Shown here piece after piece: positions 34,166-43,571 of a stretch of 64,000 nt of DNA; the first letter of the stretch is position 1; each line of letters begins with the position of its first letter. The notes below the pieces were generated by a model. The model was given only the letters and a program-made list of their open reading frames with translations. It was not told the DNA's origin and searched no databases. Source of the stretch: Bifidobacterium dentium JCM 1195 = DSM 20436 (lineage in GTDB: Bacteria > Actinomycetota > Actinomycetes > Actinomycetales > Bifidobacteriaceae); the NCBI RefSeq assembly GCF_001042595.1, contig NZ_AP012326.1, positions 1,674,001-1,738,000 on the forward strand, written 5' to 3'. The position numbers were made by a program, and so were the translations under genes.

Positions 34166-35878
34166 CTACTGTTGGGCCGCGAGCAACTCGTGCAGATGCT
34201 CACGATGCCCGCGTTGTTCACGCGGATCCGGCACCGGCAACGAGGCCAGCAGCTTCTGCGTGTACGGATTTTGCGGATGTTGCATGATCTGGTCGGCATC
34301 GCCATGTTCGACGATCTTGCCCTTGTGCATCACCATGATGCGATCGGCAAGCATATCTACTACCGCAAGATCGTGAGTGATGAACAGGCAGGCGAAACCA
34401 ATTTCGACCTGTAGTTTCTTGAACAGTTCCAACACCTTCGCCTGCACCGACACATCCAATGCGGAGGTCGGCTCGTCGGCGATGAGCAGGCTCGGCTTCA
34501 ACGCGAGCGCACGCGCCAGGGAGGCGCGCTGACGCTGGCCGCCGGACAGCTCATGGGGGAAGCGGTTCATGTATGCGCGTGGCAGCTGGACCATTTCCAG
34601 CAGATCGCCCACATAATGCCGTGCGTCAGCCACGGAGGAGTATTTCCCGTGCACGATCAGCGGTTCGGCCACGTTCTCCGCGATGGTCATCAGCGGGTTG
34701 AACGAGCTGCCGGGATCCTGGAACACGAAGCCGATGTCGGCGCGCTTGGGCTTGAAGTCACGTTCCTTCACGCCGTTCATTTCGATGCCGAGCACGTTGA
34801 GCGAACCGCCGGAAACCTTCTGCAGGCCTGCGATGGCACGGCCCGTGGTGGATTTGCCGGAACCGGATTCGCCTACCAGTCCCAGCACCTCGGAACGGTG
34901 GATGGTGAAGTCGATGCCATCCACGGCCTTGAAATCGGGCTGCATGAGATGGCCCGGATACGTGATGGTCAGCCCCTTGGCCTCGACCGCGACCGGCTGT
35001 TCACGCCAATCCTTTTCACGCTCGATGACCTTGCCATTGCCGTCACGCACGATGAGCTTTTGCCCGATGCGCGGTACGGCACCCAGCAAACGCTTGGTGT
35101 AGTCGTCCTGCGGTGAATAGAAGATCTGTTCCACGCCGCCTTGCTCGACCACGTGGCCACGGTACATGACCACGACCTCGTCGGCGATGTCGGCGATGAC
35201 GCCCATGTTGTGCGTGATGATGAGCACGGAGGCATCGAATTCGTCGCGTGCGAGACGTAGCAGATCGAGGATTTCGGCCTGTACGGTCACGTCAAGGGCG
35301 GTGGTCGGCTCATCGGCCAGAATCAGACCGGGATTGAGCACCAACGCCATGGCGATGACGATGCGCTGCTTCTGGCCGCCGGAGAACTGGTGCGGATAGT
35401 AATCGACCCGGGTTTCGGCGTTGGGAATGCCGACCTTCTTCAGAATGTCGATCGCCTTGGCACGCAGCTCTTTCTTGTCTTTCATGCCGTGGGCCCGCAG
35501 CCCCTCCTCGATCTGCCAGCCGATGGTATACACCGGGTTCAGCACCGAATTCGGCTCCTGGAACACCATCGCCGCCTCGGAGCCGCGCATTTCGCGTAGC
35601 TGCTCGCCGGATAGGGACAGCACGTCGAGTTCCTCGTTGCCGGCACGGTTCGACAGGTAGATCGCACCAGAGGTCGTTGCCGTTTCCGGCAGCAGTTTGA
35701 TGATGGAGCGCGCGGTCACGGACTTGCCGGAACCGGATTCGCCCACCACGCCGATGACCTTCCTGCGGGGAATCTTGAAACTGATCCCGTCGATGGCCTT
35801 GATGGAGCCGGCGTCGGTCATGAAGGAGACGCTCAGATCCTTGATTTCGGCGAGATTGCCGTTGTCGATTTCGCTCAT
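34166..35878 (-). CDS. Oligopeptide ABC transporter, fused dual ATP-binding protein (OppD-OppF)
   Basis: 570-aa protein with two complete ABC domains, equivalent to OppD and OppF in one chain. The first (about 8-265) has GESGSGKSVTARS, FSGGQKQR and LILADEPTT. The second (about 295-550) has GESGSGKSTTGRA, LSGGQRQR and LLIADEPTS. Both end in the oligopeptide-type C-terminal extension with proline (NPYTQKLLASLPVPDP). ATG 35878 (MSEIDNGN) is chosen over an upstream frame to 35932, which overlaps oppC. It lies 4 bp after oppC as last gene of the operon. Confidence 0.94.
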   Translation of the reverse strand: MSEIDNGNLAEIKDLSVSFMTDAGSIKAIDGISFKIPRRKVIGVVGESGSGKSVTARSIIKLLPETATTSGAIYLSNRAGNEELDVLSLSGEQLREMRGSEAAMVFQEPNSVLNPVYTIGWQIEEGLRAHGMKDKKELRAKAIDILKKVGIPNAETRVDYYPHQFSGGQKQRIVIAMALVLNPGLILADEPTTALDVTVQAEILDLLRLARDEFDASVLIITHNMGVIADIADEVVVMYRGHVVEQGGVEQIFYSPQDDYTKRLLGAVPRIGQKLIVRDGNGKVIEREKDWREQPVAVEAKGLTITYPGHLMQPDFKAVDGIDFTIHRSEVLGLVGESGSGKSTTGRAIAGLQKVSGGSLNVLGIEMNGVKERDFKPKRADIGFVFQDPGSSFNPLMTIAENVAEPLIVHGKYSSVADARHYVGDLLEMVQLPRAYMNRFPHELSGGQRQRASLARALALKPSLLIADEPTSALDVSVQAKVLELFKKLQVEIGFACLFITHDLAVVDMLADRIMVMHKGKIVEHGDADQIMQHPQNPYTQKLLASLPVPDPREQRGHREHLHELLAAQQ

Positions 35879-35882
35879 CGGT

Positions 35883-37058
35883 TCACTCCCCTTCCTTGGA
35901 GCCCCATGCGGAGGCCACGAATGATGGATCATGGTCGGTGACGGTCACCGGGGCGTCGATGGCACCCATCGGGTTTCTGGCCGCGGCAAGTTCCGCCATG
36001 ACCTCGTTGCGGGCGCCCGGCTTTTCGTTCGGATCGACGGAGGTGTCTTCGATGGATCCGACCACTTCGCCCGCGGATTTGCGTGCACGCAGTCGCGGAT
36101 CGGCGAGATCGTTGAGCGATTCGCCGACGAGGGTGATGCCCAGTACGATCAGCACGATGGCGACGCCGGGGAATACCGCGGTCCACCAGATGCCGGCGGT
36201 CACGTCGGATACGGAACGGTTGAGATCATAGCCCCATTCGGCGGCTGCGGTCGGTTCGATGCCGAAGCCAAGGAAGCCCAGACCGGCAAGGGTCAGAATG
36301 GCCTCCGATGAGTTCAGGGTCAGGATGACCGGCAGGGTTCGGGTGGAGTTCTTGAACAGGTGCTTGGTCATGATGCGCCAGGTGGAGGCACCGACCACAC
36401 GTGCGGATTCCACGTATGCGGATTCCTTGATGCGGATCACTTCGGCACGGATGGTACGGAAGTACTGCGGAATATAGACCACGGTGATGGAGATGCCGGA
36501 AGCGAAGATGCCGCTCCACAGTCCGGATTGGCCGTGGGAGATCATAATGGCCATCAGAATCGCCAACAGCAGGGACGGGAAGGAGTAGACGGCGTCGGCG
36601 ATCATCACGAGTACGCGGTCGACCCAGCCGCCGAAATAGCCGGAGACCAGTCCCAGCAGCACACCCGCGAAGATGGACAGCAGCACGGCGATGACGATGG
36701 CGATGACCGCAGTGCGGGAACCCCACACCACACGGCTGAACACGTCATAGCCTCCGGCGGTCGTACCCCAGATATGTTCGGATGACGGTGCCGCCTGGGC
36801 CGGGAAGGATACGCCGTTGGAGTCCTTCAGCTGAGCGTATCCGTATGGTGCGATCAAGGGTGCGAAGATGGCGACGAGCAGGAAGAAGGCGGTGAGCGCC
36901 AGACCGGTAATCAGCATGCCCTTCTGCCAGCCGACGGCTACGCGCAGTTCCTTGATAATCGGAATCTTGGTCCAGAACGGTGCCTGTTTGTTGATTTTGA
37001 GCCTGTCCAGACGGTCATCGCCGGGAACGGTGACATTGTTGACGGATGCTTCGGTCAT
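35883..37058 (-). CDS. oppC: Oligopeptide ABC transporter permease (OppC type)
   Basis: 391-aa inner-membrane permease with six predicted helices. The first is near 50-75 (GMLITGLALTAFFLLVAIFA). The binding-protein-dependent transport motif is around VVGASTWRIMTKHLFKN, which contacts the ATPase. A C-terminal cytoplasmic extension of about 70 residues (after LADPRLRAR) is longer than usual for OppC. Starts 1 bp after oppB. Confidence 0.94.
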   Translation of the reverse strand: MTEASVNNVTVPGDDRLDRLKINKQAPFWTKIPIIKELRVAVGWQKGMLITGLALTAFFLLVAIFAPLIAPYGYAQLKDSNGVSFPAQAAPSSEHIWGTTAGGYDVFSRVVWGSRTAVIAIVIAVLLSIFAGVLLGLVSGYFGGWVDRVLVMIADAVYSFPSLLLAILMAIMISHGQSGLWSGIFASGISITVVYIPQYFRTIRAEVIRIKESAYVESARVVGASTWRIMTKHLFKNSTRTLPVILTLNSSEAILTLAGLGFLGFGIEPTAAAEWGYDLNRSVSDVTAGIWWTAVFPGVAIVLIVLGITLVGESLNDLADPRLRARKSAGEVVGSIEDTSVDPNEKPGARNEVMAELAAARNPMGAIDAPVTVTDHDPSFVASAWGSKEGE

Positions 37059-37059
37059 G

Positions 37060-38133
37060 TCAGTACCTCACTCTCGGGTCGACCAGTGCGGCGATGACGT
37101 CGACGATGAAGTTGACGACGGCCACGATGATGGCGATCAGAATCACGATGCCCTGCACCGCCACGAAGTCACGTGCCTTCAGATATTGCGAAAGCATGAA
37201 ACCGAGGCCCTTCCATTCGAAGGTGGTCTCGGTGAGTACGGCACCGGCGAGCATCAGGGCGATCTGCATGCCCATGACGGTGATGATCGGAATCAGGGCC
37301 GGCTTCCATGCATGCTTGTTGAGCAGACGCTTTTCGGAGACGCCGCGGGAGCGGGCGGCCTCGACATAGCCGGAAGTGTAGGTGGAGATCACGTTGGTAC
37401 GCACCAGGCGGATGAATACGCCCGCCGTCAGCAGTCCCAATGCGAGGGCCGGAAGCACCGCGTGACGCAGTACGTCGACGAGCACGGACATATCGCCCAG
37501 CTGAAGTGCGTCGATGATGTAGAAACCGGTTGGCGAGACCAGTCGGGAGAATTCCATTTCGCTGCTCAATGACGAACGGCCGGATGCCGGCAGCACGTTC
37601 ATCCAGATGGCGAAGATGAGTTTCAGAATCAGGCCCAGGAAGAACACCGGAGTGGCGTAGCACAGAATGGCGAAGGTGCGGATGCCCGCATCGGCCGCAC
37701 GGTCGCGTTTGCGTGCCGCGATACGGCCCAGGCCGATGCCGACGATGAGCGCCACGATAAGCGCCAGGAACGCGAGTTCGAAGGTGGCGGCGCCGTAACG
37801 GGTAAGAATGGTGATGACCTTTTGGTTGTCGGTCAGCGTGGTGCCGAGGTCACCGTGCAGCAGGCCGTTGAGATAATCGATGTACTGTACGACCAATGGA
37901 CGGTCATAGCCGGCCGCGTGGATGCGCTTTTGCAGTTCCTCCGGCGTCAGGCGGCCGCCTAGGGCGGCGGAAATCGGATCGCCGGTGGCGCGCATGACGA
38001 AGAAGACGATGGTAACAAGAATGAATACGGTAGGAATGATCAGCAGGAAGCGGGTAAGCACGAAGCGGAAGAATCCGCTCGAAAGCTTGTTTTTCTTGGC
38101 TTTCGGCTGAGCCACGGTTGCGCTTTGCGTCAC
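37060..38133 (-). CDS. oppB: Oligopeptide ABC transporter permease (OppB type)
   Basis: 357-aa permease with six helices, beginning with FFRFVLTRFLLIIPTVFILV. The family sequence GDPISAALGGRLTPEELQ follows the first helix. The EAA-type loop is near YVEAARSRGVSEKRLLNKHA and the end is IVDVIAALVDPRVRY. Second gene of the operon, separated from the binding protein by a stable stem-loop. Confidence 0.95.
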   Translation of the reverse strand: MTQSATVAQPKAKKNKLSSGFFRFVLTRFLLIIPTVFILVTIVFFVMRATGDPISAALGGRLTPEELQKRIHAAGYDRPLVVQYIDYLNGLLHGDLGTTLTDNQKVITILTRYGAATFELAFLALIVALIVGIGLGRIAARKRDRAADAGIRTFAILCYATPVFFLGLILKLIFAIWMNVLPASGRSSLSSEMEFSRLVSPTGFYIIDALQLGDMSVLVDVLRHAVLPALALGLLTAGVFIRLVRTNVISTYTSGYVEAARSRGVSEKRLLNKHAWKPALIPIITVMGMQIALMLAGAVLTETTFEWKGLGFMLSQYLKARDFVAVQGIVILIAIIVAVVNFIVDVIAALVDPRVRY

Positions 38134-38176
38134 GTCGGGCTCCTTTTCCTTGATGGATGATGCAGATACAAATTGA

Positions 38177-38210
38177 GCCCCCGCCCGACTCGAAACGGCC
38201 GGGCAGGGGC
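38177..38210 (-). promoter_or_regulatory. Intercistronic stem-loop between oppA and oppB
   Basis: GCCCC-C-GCCCG (38177-38187) pairs with CGGGC-A-GGGGC (38200-38210), with one internal mismatch and no T-tract. Such structures after binding-protein genes commonly protect the upstream mRNA or attenuate, giving more oppA than permease. Confidence 0.65.
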
Positions 38211-38223
38211 GGTCAAGTCACAT

Positions 38224-39531
38224 TCAGGACTTGGTCACGGAGGCGTAACGGAAGCGGAAGGAGGCGTCGAGCACGACACCCTTCACGCCCGAACCGGTGA
38301 CGGCGACCTGGGCACCCTGCAGCAGCGGGATGGTGGAGAGGTCATCGGTCTCGAGCTTCTGGATTTCCTTCAGCGTGTCCTCACGTTCCTTGTCGTCGGT
38401 CTGGCCGGCCTGCTTGACGATCAGGTCATTGACTTCCGTGTTGGAGTAGCCGTTGTTCACGAAGTTGCCGTCACGGAAGAACGGAGACAGGTAGTTGTCG
38501 GGATCGGAGTAGTCCGGGAACCAGCCAAGCTGGTAGGCCGGGTAGGAACCATCGGAATCCGAGGTGATTACGCGATCCTTGCTGTACTGGGTCCATTCGG
38601 TGGACTGCAGGTCGACCTTGAACAGGCCGCCTTCTTCGAGCTGGGCCTTGATGGCGGCATACTCGTCGGCGGAGGACTGGCCGTAGTGGTCCGGGTTGTA
38701 CTGAAGCTTCAGATCGACCGGGGTCGTGACACCGGCATCCTCGAGAACCTTCTTGGCCTTGTCGGTGCTCGGCTTGCCTTCGCCGTCACCGTAGGCTTCC
38801 TTCAGGTTGGAGGAATCGGCGAAGTACTTGACCTGCACGGCGTCGTTCTTTGCCGGGGTCAGGCCATCATAGGAGTCGTTCTTGGCATAGGCCAAGGCTT
38901 CGTTCACCTTGTAGGAGGTGAGCTTGTACGGGCCGGCGAAGGCATTGTCCTTGACGATGGTGTCGGCGTCGGTGAGCTTGTCGGCGTCGAAGGACTCCTC
39001 ATCCACGATCGGACCTGCCGGGCTGGAAAGCACCTGCTTGAGGGTCACGTCGTTCTTGACCTTGGAGTGGAACACCACGGTGGTGTCGTCCTTGGCTTCG
39101 ACGGAGTCGATGTTGGCGAGCAGGGATGACGGACCGTTCTCGTCGTTGATCTTGTTGATGCGGTCGAAGGAGAACTTGACGTCGGAGGCGGTCAGATCGT
39201 GGCCGTTGGCGAACTTCAGGCCGGACTTGAGCTTGACGGTGAATTCGGTGCCGTCGTCGCTCCAGGTGCCGTCATCGGCGGCGATGTCCGGGGACAGCTC
39301 GGAGGTGTTGTAGTCCTGGGAATACAGGAACGGGAACACCTGAATCTGCACGGCGTAGGAACCGTTGTCATAGGAGCCGGCCGGATCGAGGCTGGTGATC
39401 TTATCGGTGGTACCGATGGTGATGGTGGTGCCGCTTGCCGTGGAACCGCCGTCCTTCACGCCGCCGCAGGCGGCAAGGGATGCGATGGCCGCGACGGAAG
39501 CGAGCGCGGCGATGACTTTCTTGCGATTCAC
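38224..39531 (-). CDS. oppA: Oligopeptide ABC transporter substrate-binding lipoprotein
   Basis: 435-aa SBP family 5 protein. The signal peptide ends in a lipobox SLAACGG (Cys at about residue 22), so it is anchored to the outer face of the membrane. The family core runs from KITSLDPAGSYDNG through FTVKLKSGLKFANGHDLTASDVKFSFDRI. At 435 aa it is shorter than E. coli OppA (about 540), nearer to compact actinobacterial binding proteins. The GTG start follows AGAGAGGAATCCTCA. First gene of the operon; ligand is probably a peptide. Confidence 0.93.
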   Translation of the reverse strand: MNRKKVIAALASVAAIASLAACGGVKDGGSTASGTTITIGTTDKITSLDPAGSYDNGSYAVQIQVFPFLYSQDYNTSELSPDIAADDGTWSDDGTEFTVKLKSGLKFANGHDLTASDVKFSFDRINKINDENGPSSLLANIDSVEAKDDTTVVFHSKVKNDVTLKQVLSSPAGPIVDEESFDADKLTDADTIVKDNAFAGPYKLTSYKVNEALAYAKNDSYDGLTPAKNDAVQVKYFADSSNLKEAYGDGEGKPSTDKAKKVLEDAGVTTPVDLKLQYNPDHYGQSSADEYAAIKAQLEEGGLFKVDLQSTEWTQYSKDRVITSDSDGSYPAYQLGWFPDYSDPDNYLSPFFRDGNFVNNGYSNTEVNDLIVKQAGQTDDKEREDTLKEIQKLETDDLSTIPLLQGAQVAVTGSGVKGVVLDASFRFRYASVTKS

Positions 39532-39878
39532 TGAGGATTCCTCTCTCTAATCCTTGAATTCCAAAGGCATCTCGTGATTGAAATGGCTTGACTCCTTAGA
39601 ATTGGCGCCTAATGTTAACCGCACGTTTCGTGTAGGGCAATATCGTCCCGTCTCCTGCATTGTTGGTATCGGAAAACCCTATTTTTTCCCGTTCTTTCCA
39701 CGATTCATCTTTCCCACGATGCCCGGTCGATTAATGAGACTCATGCGAGCGAGCATGCGTTTCGGCCGAATACACTTGGCGACACGCGGATGATGCGCGG
39801 CTTGTACATTGACGTTAACAGCGTTAATATATCAACTAGTTAAACGAGAGAATCCGTGCATCGGCGCAAGGAGGTGTT
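39532..39878. promoter_or_regulatory. Divergent control region of oppA and the ROK regulator gene
   Basis: 347 bp without a gene. The right part holds the ROK promoter (TTGTAC at 39802-39807, TAATAT at 39825-39830, 17-bp spacer) and its operator. The left part has a T-rich stretch around 39675-39715 and the oppA leader. No confident oppA promoter was located. Confidence 0.6.
39815..39841 (+). promoter_or_regulatory. Predicted ROK operator at the regulator's own promoter
   Basis: TTAAC-AGC-GTTAA (39815-39827) is a perfect palindrome, followed at a fixed distance by ATATCAACTAGTT with the palindrome AACTAGTT (39834-39841). It overlaps the -10 box. The same two-part arrangement occurs at 44953-44980 before the isomerase gene. 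Confidence 0.78.
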
Positions 39879-41081
39879 ATGAGCAGCTACAGCATGCAAC
39901 AATCATCGATCTCCGAAAACAATCGGTCACGCATCCTGCAATATCTGTATCACAATGGCATCTGCTCCCGCGCCCAGATCGCCAAGGCCATTGGACTCAC
40001 CCCTGCGGCAATCACCAAAATCACGGCAAAACTGCTGTCCCAGGACGTCATCGAAGAGACCGGCGACATGGAGGGTGACAAGAACCGTCGTTCCATCGGC
40101 CTGAACCTCAATTGCGCGAAATACCATGTGGTCGGCGTCAAATTCGCCCGCAGTCTGGTGCAGATCGCGGTGTTCGACCTCAAATGCAACAAGATCTCGC
40201 TGACCGACCTACCCACCGTCAGCGAAGAGCACATCCCCGACACCGTGGAGCAAATCCGTCGCACCGTCCGGCAACTCATCGCCGACGATCCGCACATCGT
40301 CGCCGTGGGTATGGCCGTCCCGGGCCCGTATCTGCGGGACGCCGGCCATACCGCTCTCGTCTCCTCCATGCAAGGCTGGAGGCAGGTCAACTTCATCCAC
40401 GAATTCAGTGCGGCCTTCGACGTGCCGGTATTCGTGGAGCAGGATGCACGAGCCGGTGCATTGGCGCAATTCCTGTTCAACCCCGAGCTGTCCGAAGGCT
40501 CTCTCGCCTATTATCTGCTGGGTGAAGGCATCGGACTGGGGCTGATCGACGACGGTAGAATCTTCTACGGTGCGCACGGCACCGCAACCGAAATCGGGCA
40601 CGTCTCCGTCGACGTCAACGGCAGGCCCTGCGACTGCGGCAACGTCGGATGTCTGGAGCGCTACTGCTCGGCGGTCGCCATCCACGAGGAGCTCAAGACC
40701 GAAGGCGACATCGTGCCCGGCTGCGAATCCATGACCCACGCGCAGGCATGCGCGGCGTTGTTCGCCAAAGCCGACGCGGGCGACGAAGCGGCCAGGCAGC
40801 TGGTCAACAAAGCGGCCAGGTACATCGGCTTCGGGTGCGTGACCATCATCAATGCCTTCAATCCAAGCCACATCGTTCTGGGTGACATCGTCTCCCAGGC
40901 AGGTCAGCCGCTACTTGACGAGGTCAAGGCCATCGTTTCCGAACACACCATTCCGGAAGTGAGTTCGGAGACCACCATCTCCCTGTCCGCCCTGCCCACC
41001 GACGCCACCGTCACCGGAGCCGCCGCCGTGGCCATCACCAATTTTCTGGAACATCCTTCGATGTTCTTCGACGTCGCATAG
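39879..41081 (+). CDS. ROK-family transcriptional regulator
   Basis: 400-aa sugar-responsive repressor. The N-terminal winged helix (about 10-65) includes YLYHNGICSRAQIAKAI and TPAAITKITAKLL. The sugar-kinase-like domain follows (about 85-390), with the zinc site GRPCDCGNVGCLERYCS. AAGGAGG lies 5 nt from the ATG. First gene of a mannose-related set with pfkB and GH125. Its likely operator is present at its own promoter and at the isomerase promoter. The effector is probably mannose or a product of it; this is inference. Confidence 0.92.
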   Translation: MSSYSMQQSSISENNRSRILQYLYHNGICSRAQIAKAIGLTPAAITKITAKLLSQDVIEETGDMEGDKNRRSIGLNLNCAKYHVVGVKFARSLVQIAVFDLKCNKISLTDLPTVSEEHIPDTVEQIRRTVRQLIADDPHIVAVGMAVPGPYLRDAGHTALVSSMQGWRQVNFIHEFSAAFDVPVFVEQDARAGALAQFLFNPELSEGSLAYYLLGEGIGLGLIDDGRIFYGAHGTATEIGHVSVDVNGRPCDCGNVGCLERYCSAVAIHEELKTEGDIVPGCESMTHAQACAALFAKADAGDEAARQLVNKAARYIGFGCVTIINAFNPSHIVLGDIVSQAGQPLLDEVKAIVSEHTIPEVSSETTISLSALPTDATVTGAAAVAITNFLEHPSMFFDVA

Positions 41082-41109
41082 CACGCCGCCATCTAAAGAA
41101 AGGAAAACC

Positions 41110-42009
41110 ATGTCCAAGCCAACCGTCATCTCCCTCGGCGAAATCCTTTGGGATATGCTCCCCACCGGCAAGCGTGCCGGCGGCGCCCCCGTCAACTTCG
41201 CCTATCATGCCTCGCAGAATGGCGCGGAAGGCTATGCCATCAGCGCAGTCGGCAACGACGAGCTCGGTGCAGAGCTGATCGCCGACGCCCACAAGGCCGG
41301 CATCAACACCTTGGTGCAGACCAACGAATACCCGACCGGCACCGTGGACGTGGCGCTGACCAACGGCATTCCGGAATACACCATCGTCAAGAACGTCGCT
41401 TGGGATCACATCAAGCTCACCGACGAACTCATCGACGCCGTTTCCAAGGCCGACGCCGTCTGCTTCGGCACCCTGGGTCTACGCTCCCCCGAGTCCCACG
41501 ACACCATCATCGAACTGCTCAAGCACACCAAGGAAGGCGCGCTGAAGTTCTTCGACATCAATCTGCGCTCCGACTTCTACTCCAAGGAACTCATCGAAGA
41601 GCTGCTTGGCTACGCCACCGTGTTCAAGATCAACGATGACGAGCTGCTGCTCATGCGCGACATGTTCGAGCTTCCCGGAACCACCGACGAGGAAGCGTGC
41701 AACTGGTTCATCAAGAACTTCGGTCTGGAGTACATCATTCTGACCGGTGGTGCCACCTTCAGCACCATCATCGCCAAGGACGGCGAAGTCTCCACCCTGC
41801 ACACCCCGCATGTCGAGGTCGCCGACACCGTCGGCGCAGGCGATTCCTTCTCCGGTTCCTTCACCGGCAAGATCCTCACCGGAGCCCCCCTCAAGGAAGC
41901 GCACCGTGCGGCCGTGAACACCTCCGCCTATGTGTGCACCAAGGAAGGCGGCTGGCCTACCTATCCGGCAGAAGGCGTTCCGGACTATCTCGCCGCGGCG
42001 GCCAAGTAA
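41110..42009 (+). CDS. PfkB-family carbohydrate kinase, probable fructokinase
   Basis: 299-aa ribokinase-fold kinase. SLGEILWDMLPTGKRAGGAP (start), GTLGLRSPESHDTI and the anion-hole motif DTVGAGDSFSGSF near residue 240 are intact. The GGAPVNFAYH segment is typical of fructokinases. GAAAGGAAAACC precedes the ATG, 28 bp after the ROK gene. In context it should phosphorylate the fructose made from mannose by the isomerase at 45021, giving fructose-6-phosphate for the bifid shunt. Codon bias towards C-ending codons suggests good expression. Confidence 0.9.
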   Translation: MSKPTVISLGEILWDMLPTGKRAGGAPVNFAYHASQNGAEGYAISAVGNDELGAELIADAHKAGINTLVQTNEYPTGTVDVALTNGIPEYTIVKNVAWDHIKLTDELIDAVSKADAVCFGTLGLRSPESHDTIIELLKHTKEGALKFFDINLRSDFYSKELIEELLGYATVFKINDDELLLMRDMFELPGTTDEEACNWFIKNFGLEYIILTGGATFSTIIAKDGEVSTLHTPHVEVADTVGAGDSFSGSFTGKILTGAPLKEAHRAAVNTSAYVCTKEGGWPTYPAEGVPDYLAAAAK

Positions 42010-42036
42010 TCCTTTCCCGGTCTCATCATCATCCAC

Positions 42037-42075
42037 AGGTCCACGGTCATCGAACGATGTCGTGGACCTTGTTGT
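42037..42075 (+). terminator. Terminator after the PfkB kinase gene
   Basis: AGGTCCACG (42037-42045) pairs with CGTGGACCT (42061-42069). An inner stem CATCG-AA-CGATG extends the hairpin, and TGTTGTATT follows. It separates the ROK-kinase transcript from GH125. Confidence 0.8.
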
Positions 42076-42138
42076 ATTGCGACACCTGCTATGATGAATG
42101 CACGTCAATCGATTTACGTATTCAACGAAGAAGTTGCC

Positions 42139-43440
42139 ATGCCACCGACCACCAATGCCATACCCCAATCCGTCTCCATCTTCATGCAACGCATCACCGA
42201 ACTGTGCGGTACGGAACATGCGGACTGGGCCGAGAATTTCAACACCTGCTTCGCCAACACGCTGACCACCACCGTGCGTCGGCATGACGATGGCACCACG
42301 TTCCTTCTGACTGGCGACATCCCGGCCATGTGGCTGCGTGATTCCTCCGCACAGTTCCGCCCCTATCTCGTCATCGCCCAAGACGATCCGGACATGGCCG
42401 ATCTCATCGCGGGGCTCGTCCGCCAGCAGTTCCGGTTCATCAACATCGACCCGTACGCCAACGCATTCAACGAGACGCCAAGCGGAGCCACTTGGGATCC
42501 TGACGATCGGACCGATTCGTTCGGACCTTGGCTATGGGAACGCAAATACGAAGTGGATTCGCTATGCTACCCCATCCAACTCGCATGGCTGCTGTATCGC
42601 AATACCGGACTGACCTCGCATTTCGACGAATCGTTCGTCTCCGGCGTGCGTCGCATCCTTGACACCTTCGAGACCGAACAGAATCACGCCGAGTCTCGGT
42701 ACCGGTTCTTCCGCCCGAACGATGACCCGCGTGATTCCGTGCCGAACGAAGGCCTCGGCGGACCGTTTGCCGTCACTGGTATGACCTGGTCCGGATTCCG
42801 TCCCAGCGACGACGCCTGCATCTATCCGTACCTCGTGCCGTCCAACATGTTCGCGGTCGTGGCCATGGGCCATCTTCGGCAGATCTTCACCGACGTGCTC
42901 GATGATGCCGAAATCGTACGCCGCGCAGGCAAACTGCAGCACGACATCTCCGACGGCATCGCGCAACATGCCACCATACGCAACGCGGCGGGAGAACGGA
43001 TCTACGCCTACGAGACGGATGGCCTGGGCAACGCCCTGCTCATGGACGACAGCAACGTACCCAATCTCATCTCGGCCCCATACCTGGGATTCTGCGATGC
43101 CGACGACCCGTTGTATCTGGCAACCCGCCGCACCTTGCTCAGCTCCGAGAATCCCTACTATTTCGAAGGACCCTTCGCCCGCGCCATCGGTTCCCCGCAT
43201 ACGCCAACCGGGTATGTCTGGCCAATCGCCATGGCCATGCAAGGCCTGACCAGCAACGACAGGGCTGAGAAGGAACGTCTCCTCGATCAGCTTGTCGCGG
43301 CGGACGCCGGCACGCATCTCATGCACGAAAGCTTCGACGTGAGTGATCCGACGCAGTACACCAGACCATGGTTCAGTTGGGCGAACATGATGTTCTGTGA
43401 GCTGGTCATGGACTTCTTCGGCATCCGCATCAACACATGA
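42139..43440 (+). CDS. Glycoside hydrolase family 125 exo-alpha-1,6-mannosidase
   Basis: 433-aa (alpha/alpha)6-barrel mannosidase of the metal-independent GH125 family. Motifs include TGDIPAMWLRDSSAQFRPYL near the N-terminus, YEVDSLCYPIQLAWLLYR, MTWSGFRPSDDAC and YVWPIAMAMQGL. No signal peptide, so it works inside the cell on imported alpha-mannosides or N-glycan cores. The start is uncertain: an in-frame ATG at 42091 overlaps the likely -10 box TATGAT (42090-42095), so ATG 42139 is preferred. It releases mannose for the isomerase and kinase. Confidence 0.9.
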   Translation: MPPTTNAIPQSVSIFMQRITELCGTEHADWAENFNTCFANTLTTTVRRHDDGTTFLLTGDIPAMWLRDSSAQFRPYLVIAQDDPDMADLIAGLVRQQFRFINIDPYANAFNETPSGATWDPDDRTDSFGPWLWERKYEVDSLCYPIQLAWLLYRNTGLTSHFDESFVSGVRRILDTFETEQNHAESRYRFFRPNDDPRDSVPNEGLGGPFAVTGMTWSGFRPSDDACIYPYLVPSNMFAVVAMGHLRQIFTDVLDDAEIVRRAGKLQHDISDGIAQHATIRNAAGERIYAYETDGLGNALLMDDSNVPNLISAPYLGFCDADDPLYLATRRTLLSSENPYYFEGPFARAIGSPHTPTGYVWPIAMAMQGLTSNDRAEKERLLDQLVAADAGTHLMHESFDVSDPTQYTRPWFSWANMMFCELVMDFFGIRINT

Positions 43441-43533
43441 GCCAAGACGTCGGATATCGACGTTCAGGGCGATTGTCGGGAATCGCTCGAAGAAAACTTG
43501 CAATTCCCAGCAGACTTATGATATCTTGAAATG

Positions 43534-43551
43534 TCCGACTGCAAAGTCGGA
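43534..43551 (+). promoter_or_regulatory. Short hairpin just upstream of ssrA
   Basis: TCCGACT-GCAA-AGTCGGA, a perfect 7-bp stem ending 20 nt before the tmRNA 5' end. A TATGAT box (43517-43522) with TTGCAA (43498-43503) upstream is too closely spaced (13 bp) to be a convincing promoter. The hairpin may be a precursor-processing signal. Confidence 0.4.
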
Positions 43552-43571
43552 ATGCTTGATAACTCAAGATT

